From assembly GCA_020736575.1 (NCBI GenBank), contig JAGPYM010000007.1, positions 124,001 to 188,000 on the forward strand: a stretch of 64,000 bases of DNA. The letters are read 5' to 3'. The stretch is from Thelonectria olida. Taxonomy: Eukaryota > Ascomycota > Sordariomycetes > Hypocreales > Nectriaceae. This document shows positions 34,667 to 43,794 of this stretch, in pieces (the first letter of the stretch is position 1; each line of letters starts with the position of its first letter). The translations under genes and the position numbers were made by a program. The notes beneath the pieces were generated by a model. The model saw nothing but the letters and a program-made list of their open reading frames with translations. It had not been told where the DNA came from and did not search any database.

Positions 34667-35535
34667 ATGAATCAGCCAGAGTCGAGCTCGAAACTCACGC
34701 CAAAACAGGCCTTGTCCCCAACGCCAGCTCTCTATGCCGAGCTCGTCGGTGACGGCATGGAGCAGCTTGCCGCCGCGTCAATGTCTTGCATCGGGCCTCT
34801 GCCCCCGGGGGCCCTTCTTCACGACGTCGGCTGCGGTCTGGGGGCTGCCACGGCTGCCGCTTCAGCCATTGCAAACGCATCAGAAGTCTCCATCGGCATC
34901 AAAGGCACCGACATCAACAACGACGCACTGGACGTCTATCGCCGAACCGCGGCCGAACAGAACTGGCCCGCCGAGGGCTTGCGAATGGACGCTGCGGCGC
35001 TCGAGTTCCCCGGCCAGACGTTTTCGCACGCGATTGGAAATGCTCTCTTGTTTGTGCTGCCCAACGATGGCATCGGCGCTGTCAAGGAAATACACCGCAC
35101 GCTGAAGCCGGGAGGCGTTGCCGTCGTCAACTCGTGGGCCTATGTCCCACGCTTCCGGCCATCGAGGCCGCAGCCAAGAGGACGCGGCCGGCAGGGACGC
35201 CGCTTCCTCGCCAGGGGCTCGAGAAGTGGGAGAGGGCCGAGTTCGTGAAGGAGGTGGTTGTGAAGGGAGGGTTTTCGGCAGACAATGTCACCTTGACCCA
35301 GCGTTCTGTGTACGTGACGGTTGGGGATGTTCGGCATTTCGCCACGATGCTCTGGAGCTTCATTGGAGGCACTTCATCGGCTGGGTGGCTCGAGTCGGAT
35401 GAAGAGAATTGGGCACGGGCTGTAGGTATCGTGGCAGAGGAGTTGGAGAAGACGGACGAGTATGAGAGGCTGGACGAACAGCACAGCAAGTTCAAGTTTG
35501 TAGCCAACATTGCTGTGGCAGTCAAGCAAGAGTAG
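34667..35535 (+). pseudogene. SAM-dependent methyltransferase with one -1 frameshift
   Basis: From the ATG at 34667 the frame runs through LTPKQALSPTPALYAELVG, then motif I LLHDVGCGLGAATAAA, the acidic strand IGIKGTDINN, DVYRRTAAEQNWPAEGLRMD, HAIGNALLFVLP and EIHRTLKPGGVAVVNSWAYV. Near 35150-35160 the meaningful sequence moves to another frame. It resumes with IEAAAKRTRPAGTPLPRQG and EKWERAEFVKEVVVKGGFSA, and ends at 35535. The span is 869 nt, one short of a multiple of three, so a single lost base explains it. No GT..AG intron fits without deleting conserved motifs. Otherwise an intact class I methyltransferase of about 289 aa (Methyltransf_11/25-like). Either a recent pseudogene or a sequencing error. 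Confidence 0.75.
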
Positions 35536-35762
35536 GCAAACATCAGCTTTTTATTCCTAGGCCACAATCCAGCAAAAGATTCATTCCGTCCTCTTCAACT
35601 CCACCATTCAGCCCCAAACCCGAAGGTCCCGACCCAAATGCGACTCCTGTAGACCGTGCAACCCGCCTGATATCCCCTTCTTTTCGACTACCCATTCCCG
35701 GCGCACCTCGACCCCTTTATTGCTAACAGGCACAGGTGCAGCCGAGTACCATGGCCGTTCCC

Positions 35763-36982
35763 TTAGTTGCGGTGTTCCAGGCTGCTCAGCTTGTGCTCCA
35801 GCTTCTCGAGCTTGTGGTCCGGCTTGTAGTGCTTGTCGTGGTGGCCGTGGCCGTGGCCGTGGTGACCGTGGTACTCCTCGTGGTGGTGCTTGGGGCCCTT
35901 GTGGCCCTTGTTCTTGAAGTGCTCGCCGGTGATCAGGGGGGTGAAGATGAACTGGCTAAAGGCCTCTTGGATGCTGCCCTTGGTCGACCCGTCGACGGCG
36001 CCCTGCTTCTCCATGACGGCCTTGAGGTATTCCTCGCAGTGCATGCGGCGTCCGAGCTCGTAGATGAAGGCCTGGAACATGCCGTCAGCATCTGCCCGAG
36101 GGGTATAGGGGGAGAAGAGGGGAGGTCAGGGGAAACTTACGCTATCGGCAGCGCGCAGACTGTTGATGGCTGTGAGGATGTACTTGTCAAGCTCGCCCTC
36201 GAGGTAATCGCTCTTGCGCTTGATGAGGGTCAGGAGGCGGATCAGAGCCTCGGCGTACTACATATTCTCTCGCGTTAGTACCGCATCTCGCCACGAACCA
36301 TTGTTCCATCTGGGCTTCACTCACGGTCCTGTAGCAGCAGGCAATCTTGGACTCCTGGCTGCAAGTGAAGCACTTCTTGAGGTGCGACAGATCGATCTTG
36401 ACGTCAAAGATGTCAAGCTCAAACTCGAGCTCGTACAGGGAGTCCTTGACCTTCTATAGCAAGTTGTTAGTCAGGTTCCGCTCGTGTAATCAGAGTAGGT
36501 ATGCTCGCCTTCCAGCAGTGGTCATCGTATCCACACTGCAGAGACTTGACGTAGTGGCTGATGTGGTCGATCTTCTCCGTCAGCTCGTTCAGCTTGTGGC
36601 AGATAATAGTCTCGGTCAGGACGTTATCCTCGATATGCTTGTGAGGGTGCGGATGGGGGTGCGGGTGCGGGTGCGGATGAGGATGAGGCTTGGGCTTGAC
36701 GCAGCTAGAGCACCCGGGCTTGGGATGGGGGTGAGGGTGAGGGTGAGGGTGAGGATGGGGATGGGGATGGGGGCGGTGGTGGTGGTGACCATGGTGTCCA
36801 TGGTGGTGAGGGCCTGAGTGGCCGTGGTGGCTGTTGCCATGAGGACCGTGGTGCTTCTCGGGCCCCTGAGCAGGTCCAGGGGCGATTCCAGAGCTTCCAG
36901 GGCCTTCATAAGACCTCTCGACGCTGGGGAGGGCCAGAGCCGGGACGGCGCAGAGCGCGGTGAGGACGGAGGACAGTCTCAT
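35763..36982 (-). CDS. Secreted histidine-rich protein (hypothetical)
   Basis: Exons: 36982..36509, 36453..36325, 36257..36141 and 36071..35763 (342 aa). The start MRLSSVLTALCAVPALA is a clear signal peptide; an upstream in-frame ATG at 36991 adds MVN. Residues about 40-120 are HisGly and HisPro repeats (HHGHHGHHHH, then two long His-Pro runs flanking PGCSSCVKPKP). A Cys-containing helical domain follows (about 125-280), with CHKLNELTEKIDHISHYVK, CGYDDHCWK, LKKCFTCSQESKIACCYRTY and YELGRRMHCEEYLKAVM. A second His-rich tail ends the protein (HHEEYHGHHGHGHGHHD). The first intron appears to be GC-AG; intron 3 has a GTAAGT donor and a perfect CTGAC branch. The family is not known to me. The histidine content suggests divalent metal binding outside the cell (inference). 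Confidence 0.78.
36620..36800 (-). repeat. His-Pro coding tandem repeats
   Basis: GGATGG/GGGTGC/GGGTGA-type 6-bp units (plus strand) encode two His-Pro blocks separated by a short Cys-x-x-Cys-containing spacer. Hexamer repeats like these are prone to length change, so block length probably varies between strains. Confidence 0.75.
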
Positions 36983-37638
36983 GTTGACCAAGTTACCAAC
37001 AGTCTATCGGTGCAAGAATGCCAGGTGTAGATGCAGGAAGCAGCTGTAAACGAGTGATGAGCGAATAAACTCCAATGTTCGAGACGATGAAGCCAAGTTT
37101 ATGTATGTAAACAAAGAGTTGATCAGAAAGCAGCAGCAATTGACTTTTCAATACAACAACAGCAACAGCAGTAACAACAACGATAAGAGCAACACCTTGA
37201 AGGCCTGGATCTACCCCCAACAAACGCAAAACGCCTCATCTTGGACTAAAGTAACTTCCAGCAAGCTCATTGCCGGCAGATGCCTCATAAGATGAGAAAC
37301 AACGCCCGGTTGTTAGGTGAAAGACATTTATATCAAGTAAGCAAATCGCAACATACAGTAGGATTTGACGTCTTCTGGCATACTCCAATCGACCGAACCA
37401 AAACATAGATGAAGCCATATGCGAATGGGGCTTCCCGGCCTTAGCACGGAGAGCCATGAATGGCCAGGTCTCTGTATGTGGCCATTGGGTTCTTTGCAAG
37501 ACGGAGCTCCTCAGTTCATAGTAGTCTATCGATGACGGGGGAAACCCCCATAAGGCGCGACTACCCCGCAGCTTCTATTCGTGTCTTGAACCCATTCAAG
37601 CAGAATGCGGGACGGATCGAAGGGGTCGGCAACTCCCA
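36983..37638. other. Intergenic region upstream of the His-rich gene
   Basis: The promoter side of the His-rich gene. It contains a CAA-rich stretch (about 37134-37185) in low-complexity DNA. No coding region supported. Confidence 0.4.
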
Positions 37639-38057
37639 GTGTTATTGCTCCTAAATGGGACTGAGACAGAGACTTCTCAACCTGAAGCACCGACACTCAA
37701 CGACGGAAGGAACAGCATCAGCGAACGAATGGTTCTTGCTATAGAGAAGTTCAACAAGAAGTCGTCGACGCTATCGAAACGTCAAGACTCGAGAGTTGGA
37801 GGCGTCGTCGATCAATCGAAGCACCTTGACGGCTTTCTAGACACTCGACTCCTTTTCAAGGAGATGGATAACATTACCCGGGGAGGAATCCCAAGTGGTC
37901 AATGAGCTGAACCACAAGTCGATCGGTTTGTGAGCTCAGCTATCAGCAAATCGGTACTCGATCAGCTAGATGGCTTGGGCAGGCACATGGAGCTTCCATT
38001 GTGTAGGACCGTGGACAGAGGAATTGACTTTTTCCGGCCCAGTGAATCTGGCACATA
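37639..38057 (+). pseudogene. Possible degraded gene, unrecognised
   Basis: One frame is open from 37639 (a TTG) to a TGA at 37903-37905, then open again in the same frame to about 38057. Both halves look coding-like and helical (ERMVLAIEKFNKKSSTLS, HLDGFLDTRLLFKEM; then QVDRFVSSAISKSVLDQLD, RTVDRGIDFFRPSE). There is no good start codon and no recognised domain. It may be a remnant of a gene broken by nonsense mutation, or a chance frame. Confidence 0.25.
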
Positions 38058-38380
38058 ACCTCCCAGCTCCCTAAATACCTTGGGCATCTGCAAGCTACTC
38101 GTCGACGTAGCTTTCCACCGGTGGACTAGCTGGACCTCGTATAGCATCCTAGACCTAGCTGACTGGCCAACCCGTTGTTTGCCTGCATGTCTTCACATGC
38201 AACCTCCTGATAGAGTCGCGCCTTGGTACAGGCATAAACTGTAGATAGCCTCAAACGAGGTAAAGGTGACCATTGCCCTTGTGTCTTGCTACAGTAAGCC
38301 GTCGTCAGTTACCAGCAGTCCGGAGCACCATCGGCAAGTGGAGCCCCGAGACTCCGACCTGTCCGCCGGCCGGCCGATGC

Positions 38381-38396
38381 GATAAGATAAGATAAG
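38381..38396. promoter_or_regulatory. Three overlapping GATAAG sites
   Basis: GATAAG occurs three times, each sharing a G with the next, ending 83 nt before the ATG of the CDK7-type gene. GATAAG is the core site of fungal GATA factors such as AreA/NIT2 and the siderophore regulators (family knowledge). Which factor, if any, acts here is unknown. Confidence 0.4.
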
Positions 38397-38479
38397 CCTA
38401 AATTTAGCAAACGCAAGCAGACAGCTTCACTCAAACATCAACAATATCATAAGCACAATCACCACCACCACCACCCATC

Positions 38480-39783
38480 ATGACCCTCTCCCCCGTCGTC
38501 ACGCACACGGCCGAATCCGTCCAACAGAGCCAGCTCCTTACGCGCGCCATCTCATCGCCCTTCAAGAACGTCGCCTCCGGCCACACCTCCTCCTCCAATG
38601 GCACCCCCAGACCTCCCGCGCCCGCTACCTTCTCCGCCGCCCAACTCCCCGCAACCCTCGACCTCGCCGAGCAGATGAACGACGAGGAAAAGAAAAAATG
38701 GGTCAAAGGTAAGCACCGCATCAACCATCGCATTCCCAAGACATACGCTCAACTTTCTCGCCCCCAGGAAAGAAACTAGGTGAAGGTACCTACGCCATCG
38801 TCTTCCTCGGCCACCTCCGCTCCAACGCCTCGACCCTCGTCGCCATCAAGAAAATCAAGGTCCAGAAGGAATACGACGAGGGCATGGCCCCCGACGCCGT
38901 CCGCGAGCTCAAGCACCTCCAGGAACTCACCCACCCCAACATCATCTCCCTCCTCTCCGTCTTCTCCTCAAAGGACCAGAACCTCAACCTCGTCCTCGAG
39001 TACCTCCCCCGCGGCGACCTCGAAATGCTCATCCGCGACACCGACAACGTCCGCTACGGCGCCGCCGACATCAAGACCTGGATGGGCATGCTCACCCGCG
39101 CCGTCTGGTTCTGCCACGAAAACTTCGTCCTCCACCGCGACATCAAGCCAAACAACTTGCTCATCGCCGCCGACGGCGAGGTCAAGCTGGCCGATTTCGG
39201 TCTCGCTCGCTCCTTTGCCGACCCGCACCAGCTCATGTCCTCGCGCGTCATCACCCGCTGGTACCGGCCGCTCGAGCTCCTCTTCGACGCGAAACACTAC
39301 AGCGGCGCCGTCGACGTCTGGTCCGTCGGCACCGTCTTCGCCGAGCTCGTCATGCGCGCCCCCTATCTCCCCGGGAACACCGACATTGACCAGGTCAAGC
39401 TCATCTGCGAGGCCATCGGCACCCCGACCGAGGACGTCTGGCCCGGCGTCACCAAGCTCCCCGGCTACGCCGTCCCCGCGCAGCATCCCGTCCGCGGCAA
39501 GGACTGGTACGAGATGCGCTTTGGCACCGTCGGCTCCGACGGCGTCGACCTGCTGATGAAGACGCTCATCCTCGACCCCAAGAAGCGCATCACGGCGCGC
39601 GAGATGCTCGAGCACCGCTGGTGGCACTCAGAACCCAAGCCCACTCGCAAGCAAGACCTGCCCAAGAAGGGCGGTGCTGGCGCCGACGACAAAATGGGCG
39701 CCGACCTCAAGCGCCGACCGGGCGTTCTCGACGACGACCGCGGCTCCAAGGTGGCGCGGAAACTTGACTTTGGCGGCAAGTAA
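38480..39783 (+). CDS. KIN28: Cyclin-dependent kinase CDK7/Kin28 type (TFIIH kinase)
   Basis: Exons: 38480..38708 and 38768..39783 (414 aa); a 59-nt intron splits the Gly of WVKGKKLGEGTYA. An N-terminal extension of about 75 residues precedes the kinase. Kinase motifs: GEGTYA loop, VAIKKIK (ATP-binding Lys), HRDIKPNN (catalytic Asp), DFGLARSF, T-loop DPHQLMSSRVITRWYRP, then YSGAVDVWSVGTVFAELVMRAPYLPGN. The MRxPYLPG segment after VFAEL is characteristic of the CDK7 group. The APE motif reads PLE (Leu codon at 39271). The C-terminus is basic and ends KVARKLDFGGK. CDK7/Kin28 phosphorylates the RNA polymerase II C-terminal domain (family knowledge). Codon use is strongly C-ending, which suggests good expression. 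Start ATG follows CACCCATC. Confidence 0.9.
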
Positions 39784-40148
39784 GAAACTACATATTAGAT
39801 GCATCAGATCAAAGAAAGACGAAGACACGTAAATCAAGGTTCAGATTTCCCCAAGGTTGGTTGAAGGGCATACATGGCGTTATTGGCAGCGAGGTAAACT
39901 AAAAGGAGAGAGACAAAACGGTGCCTCTCGATTGGCTCATTAACCAGTTCTATACCTAGACTTTTTTTTTTTCTTCTATTTTGTTTTAATAATGATGGGA
40001 CCATGTCTTGCGCACTTTCTATTTGTGAATATATTCCATCTCGTGCGTTGCGAATGTGAAAAAGCCAAACCTCCCACCCCTGACGCCGACTTGTTCCATT
40101 TCATGACTTGTATTTTTCCTCGTAAGCATCATCTGCAGCAGTCTCGGA
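39784..40148. other. Convergent intergenic region
   Basis: 365 nt between the CDK7-type and recyclin stops, with a T run (39962-39971) and AT-rich sequence. Both 3' UTRs lie here. No gene seen. Confidence 0.6.
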
Positions 40149-42934
40149 CTACATGAGGCAGCAATCCATGCCGTACATGGCCCTCTCTACTTTGGTGCGG
40201 ACCTGGTACCAGTCCGCTCTCCGCTGGGCGTACTCGCCGACCTCCTCGGCGCGAAAGATGCCGCCGAAGCGATCGCCGTCGGCAATGACGGTGGCCATTT
40301 CCTTTGCGTGGCTGGGGTCGATGAGGTAGATCTGGCTGAGCTCGCGCAGGGCGGCAAAGTAGGCGAGCAGGTCCTGGTTCTTGAGGGTGCGGACGTAGGT
40401 GAAGTAGAGGTTCATGTCAGCGATGAGCTTGATGGCGCCGTCGGTGCTGATGCGCTGGCGCTTGAGGTGCTTGCAGATGGCGGTGAAGAGGCGCAGGCCG
40501 ACTTCGCCGTTGAAGACGTCGAGCATGGACTTGTCCGTCGTGCCGACGAGCATGGTGGTGTGCGACGAGACGAGGTCGACGATCCGCGTCGCCGTGGCCG
40601 TAGGGCCGATATCCGGCTCGGCGACTGCTGCTGTGGTGGACTCGGGGGGGGTTGGATTGTAATCGGTGGGAAGCTGCGTGGTAGCTTGGATGTACTCGAC
40701 CTCGTCCATGAGCACGTCGATGCCCTTGTTGAGCCCGGCGGCCACGCTCTCGTCGAGCATCTGCTCAAACTTCTTCTTAGCCAGACCAGCCGGATCGAGG
40801 AAGTCGTTGCGGTCTGCGATCTTGGGAGTCGCCAGCTGCTGCTCGTAGAAGACGTCAATCATCTGCGAGATGAGATCGCCGACGTTGACGAGCTCGATAA
40901 AGGTGACGAGGGGCGCCACGCCAGCCTTGTTGTGGTTGCTGACCTCGCGGGGGTTGTAATGGGACAGATGGTCGACGGCCATGTCAAAACCCGTCTTGAC
41001 GTGCTTCTGCCCAAGTATACGGAGCAGCACGACAAAGATGCTGGCGCACTGCTCTCGGGCTTCACCACCAACCTGTCCGCCCAGTTGGATGAAGACGGCA
41101 GCGCGGCCCAGGCATGTTTTGGCAGCATGGACAAGGTTGAGCGCGACCTCGATGCTGAATAGCGACTTGATACCCTCCAATTTCGACGCCATCAGCGCCG
41201 CCTTGGCTGCCAGCTCGTCTGTCGGTGCCTTCTCTGGCAACGGCGTCCTACGCCCCTCCAGACTCAACGTCGGCGTCTCTGGACGCGACGGCTGAGGGGT
41301 CAAATTAGCACTACCAGCTCCATTCGCGTGCATGTGTGCTCCGGGTGCTGGCGTTGTCGGCTTCGTCGCAAAAGGCGAGCCCATAAACGACGTGGGTAAC
41401 ACTGTCACTGGCATCATGACGACCTTTTTGAACGAGCTCAAAAAGTCTTTCTTATCCGCCGACCGGTTGAAATTGGACATGTAAAACGACTCCAGCGTTG
41501 AGTCCTGTTCTGAAAGCTTCTTCTCCCAGCTTGCCACCTCGGTCTCGGCGTGGTTGGTGAAAAAGTCCAGTTCCGCTTGGAGATATAGGTCAAGGTGAGG
41601 CTCGAAGACTCGCAGTGACATGTCCTTGGCCGTCTCTTTAATGTCGCGCGTCGACCCTTTGGGTGGTTCGAGAGACTGGAAGACGAGCATGTTCTGTTCA
41701 AAAATGCCCGAAACAACCTTCAGATACCCCTCAGTGCTGCGGGCATGTGCCTCGTCAAACAACGGAGTCGCGTACTCGGTGATAATATCGTCCCTTACTT
41801 TTTCGACAAACGCCCAGAAGACGGCTGCAGCATCAGGAAAGATGCGCTCTATGACACCGGCCTGCTCGTTTACCTTGGCCAGGAGCTTCTCGAAGAACAA
41901 GCGTGATGGATCAAGCGTCACCTCGTCCACGGGCGCTTGGTTGAGACAGTCCATTGAGTTGACCATCAGCTCCTTGTCATTAAATATCGGGTGCTTTTGT
42001 ATAAATAGATCGAGACCAGGTCCCGTAGTCGCACCGTTCAGTGTATGTAAAACGTGAGCATATCGGCGCATTCGGCCGTCCACGTCCCAAAATTCGTACC
42101 CTTGCTCAAACTCACGCAACACAGCGCTCTCAAAGAGGCCCATCATGCTGGTCAGCTTCTCCTCTCGCTCATAACGCCCAGGGGCCCAATCACTCTTGGC
42201 GAAGCGAGCCAGATTAGCGAGCATCTGAGCCTGTTTCTCTGGGTCGCGAAATGCCTGAAACACGATTGGTTCTGCGTGACTTTTTGCCTTGATCAGGTCG
42301 AAGTAAAAAGGAGCCAAGGCGCCATAGACCTTGCCGTACTCTTGCCTCGCGCCGCCGCGAATGCTCCGCACCTTCTTGAAGACGTCGAGATACGCCGCTG
42401 GGTCCTCGGAGGGGTTGCTTGACGGCGCTCCCAGAGTCATAGTCTCGAAGCCGTCGCGGACGTCCGAGATGGCCACCTGGTTGCGCCGCGCCTCTTCGAC
42501 CGACGCATCAAATAATGTCGTTGATGTGGGGGTTTGTTGGGAAGCGTCCGGTGCCCTGGCTTGAGCCGCAGCCTTCTTCGCGCGCTCGACAGCCTCTCTC
42601 CTCCTCCTCACGGCTTCTTCAAACCGACGTCGGGCCTCCTGCTCATCCCAACATCCCATGTTTTTTAGCCGGGACACCCATCGTGTGTCATCGTACACCA
42701 TTTCCTGCAAGCGACGAGAGGCGCGGGCACATCGTAGCTGGTCGGCGACGGGGAGGTAGTCGAGGATTGTGACGAGGATTTCTAGCAGTATTATGTCAGG
42801 CGAAATTTCCCAAGTCTGCGTGTACTATTTGACATACCGGCTGGTAGACTTGACCTTGAGTCGAGCATCTCGGTCGCCTTCAGCGTGTTGAGGATGCTGC
42901 CGCGATTGGCGGCCCCAGTCTTGGACCTGTACAT
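40149..42934 (-). CDS. RCY1: Recyclin-type F-box protein with Sec10-like domain
   Basis: Exons: 42934..42838 and 42781..40149 (909 aa); the 56-nt intron (GTATGT..GCTAG) lies inside the F-box. The F-box is at residues about 29-75: SSLPAEILVTILDYLPVADQ, CARASRRLQEMVYDDTRW. The remainder is the helical exocyst Sec10-like region, with KVRSIRGGARQEYGKVYGAL, GRYEREEKLTSMMGLFE, DLFIQKHPIF, KHVKTGFDMAVDHLSHY and the end VGEYAQRRADWYQVRTKVE. The F-box/Sec10 order is specific to recyclin-1 (yeast Rcy1, fission yeast Pof6), needed for endocytic membrane recycling and polarised growth with Skp1 (family knowledge). A Pro/Thr-rich insert at about 500-550 interrupts the Sec10 region. Confidence 0.92.
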
Positions 42935-43794
42935 TGCTGCGAAGAGTGTAGAAGTGGCTCAGAGCTGAAGACGGTTCTATTGAAGCTCTTGGGCGGTGTC
43001 ACAACGCCACAGATGGCCTGAGTGACCTGCCGTGGCCCGGTTGTGTCCCAAGTTGTAGCTCAGGTCGTCTGGACCATCAACATGTCGCCACCAATCTATC
43101 GTCTCGTATCGGCGGTGGCATCCATTGAACGATGGTCTCGGGCTTGGAAGCGATGGCGGAGGCGAGCGTTTTCTCGAAGGTGCGGAATGGGTGGGGGCTC
43201 TTGAAGAGGAGCGCAGGTGGTGATCGTTGAACGTTGGAGATGGAATCCCTGTAGTGACGGTTTGGATTGGATGTTACGTGCCTCGACTGAGCTTGTCATG
43301 TTAACTGGGCGGTATGATGCCCCGCATCCAGTCAAGCTTCGACCCCTCAACCCCTGACACCAAGTTCGACTACCCTATAGCATCGAACCTCGCCGCCATG
43401 TGTTTTGTGTGATGACGCTGATGAGACCTTTGGTGTTACGGAGCAGTGAATAAATATTCGCCTGTGGAGGACTGACACGCTGAGGCACCTGGGATATCTC
43501 CATTTGTGCCATGACACAAGCCTGCCTGTGTACAAGATACTGAACTAACGTAGGTAGGTGCCACACGATATGATGATCACAACTGAAATCCGCGCAGGCA
43601 AATATCGAAAAAGAAGTCGAGGAATCAATTCTATATTTTTTTCCCAGCACCAAAACTCCCAAGCAATGCTCCCTCCCGCATCCACAGCCATAGCCCAGTA
43701 TATATACTAACAGCTGTCCTCTCCAGTTATAACTACCGAAGTCACAACTCTGAACCTCCTTGACATGTGGTATCCATCTCGCCCAACAAGTCAT
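42935..43794. other. Intergenic region
   Basis: The promoter of the recyclin gene and the 3' flank of the aspartokinase gene (both minus strand). No coding region recognised. Confidence 0.5.

Noticed and set aside
38780..39627. Long alternative frames over the CDK7-type kinase (258 aa plus strand, 219 aa minus strand)
   Set aside because: A product of strong C-ending codon bias; the kinase frame has all motifs and explains the DNA.
40308..41162. 284-aa plus-strand frame opposite the recyclin gene
   Set aside because: Shadow of a GC-rich coding sequence; Val/Asp/Glu-rich composition and no domain.
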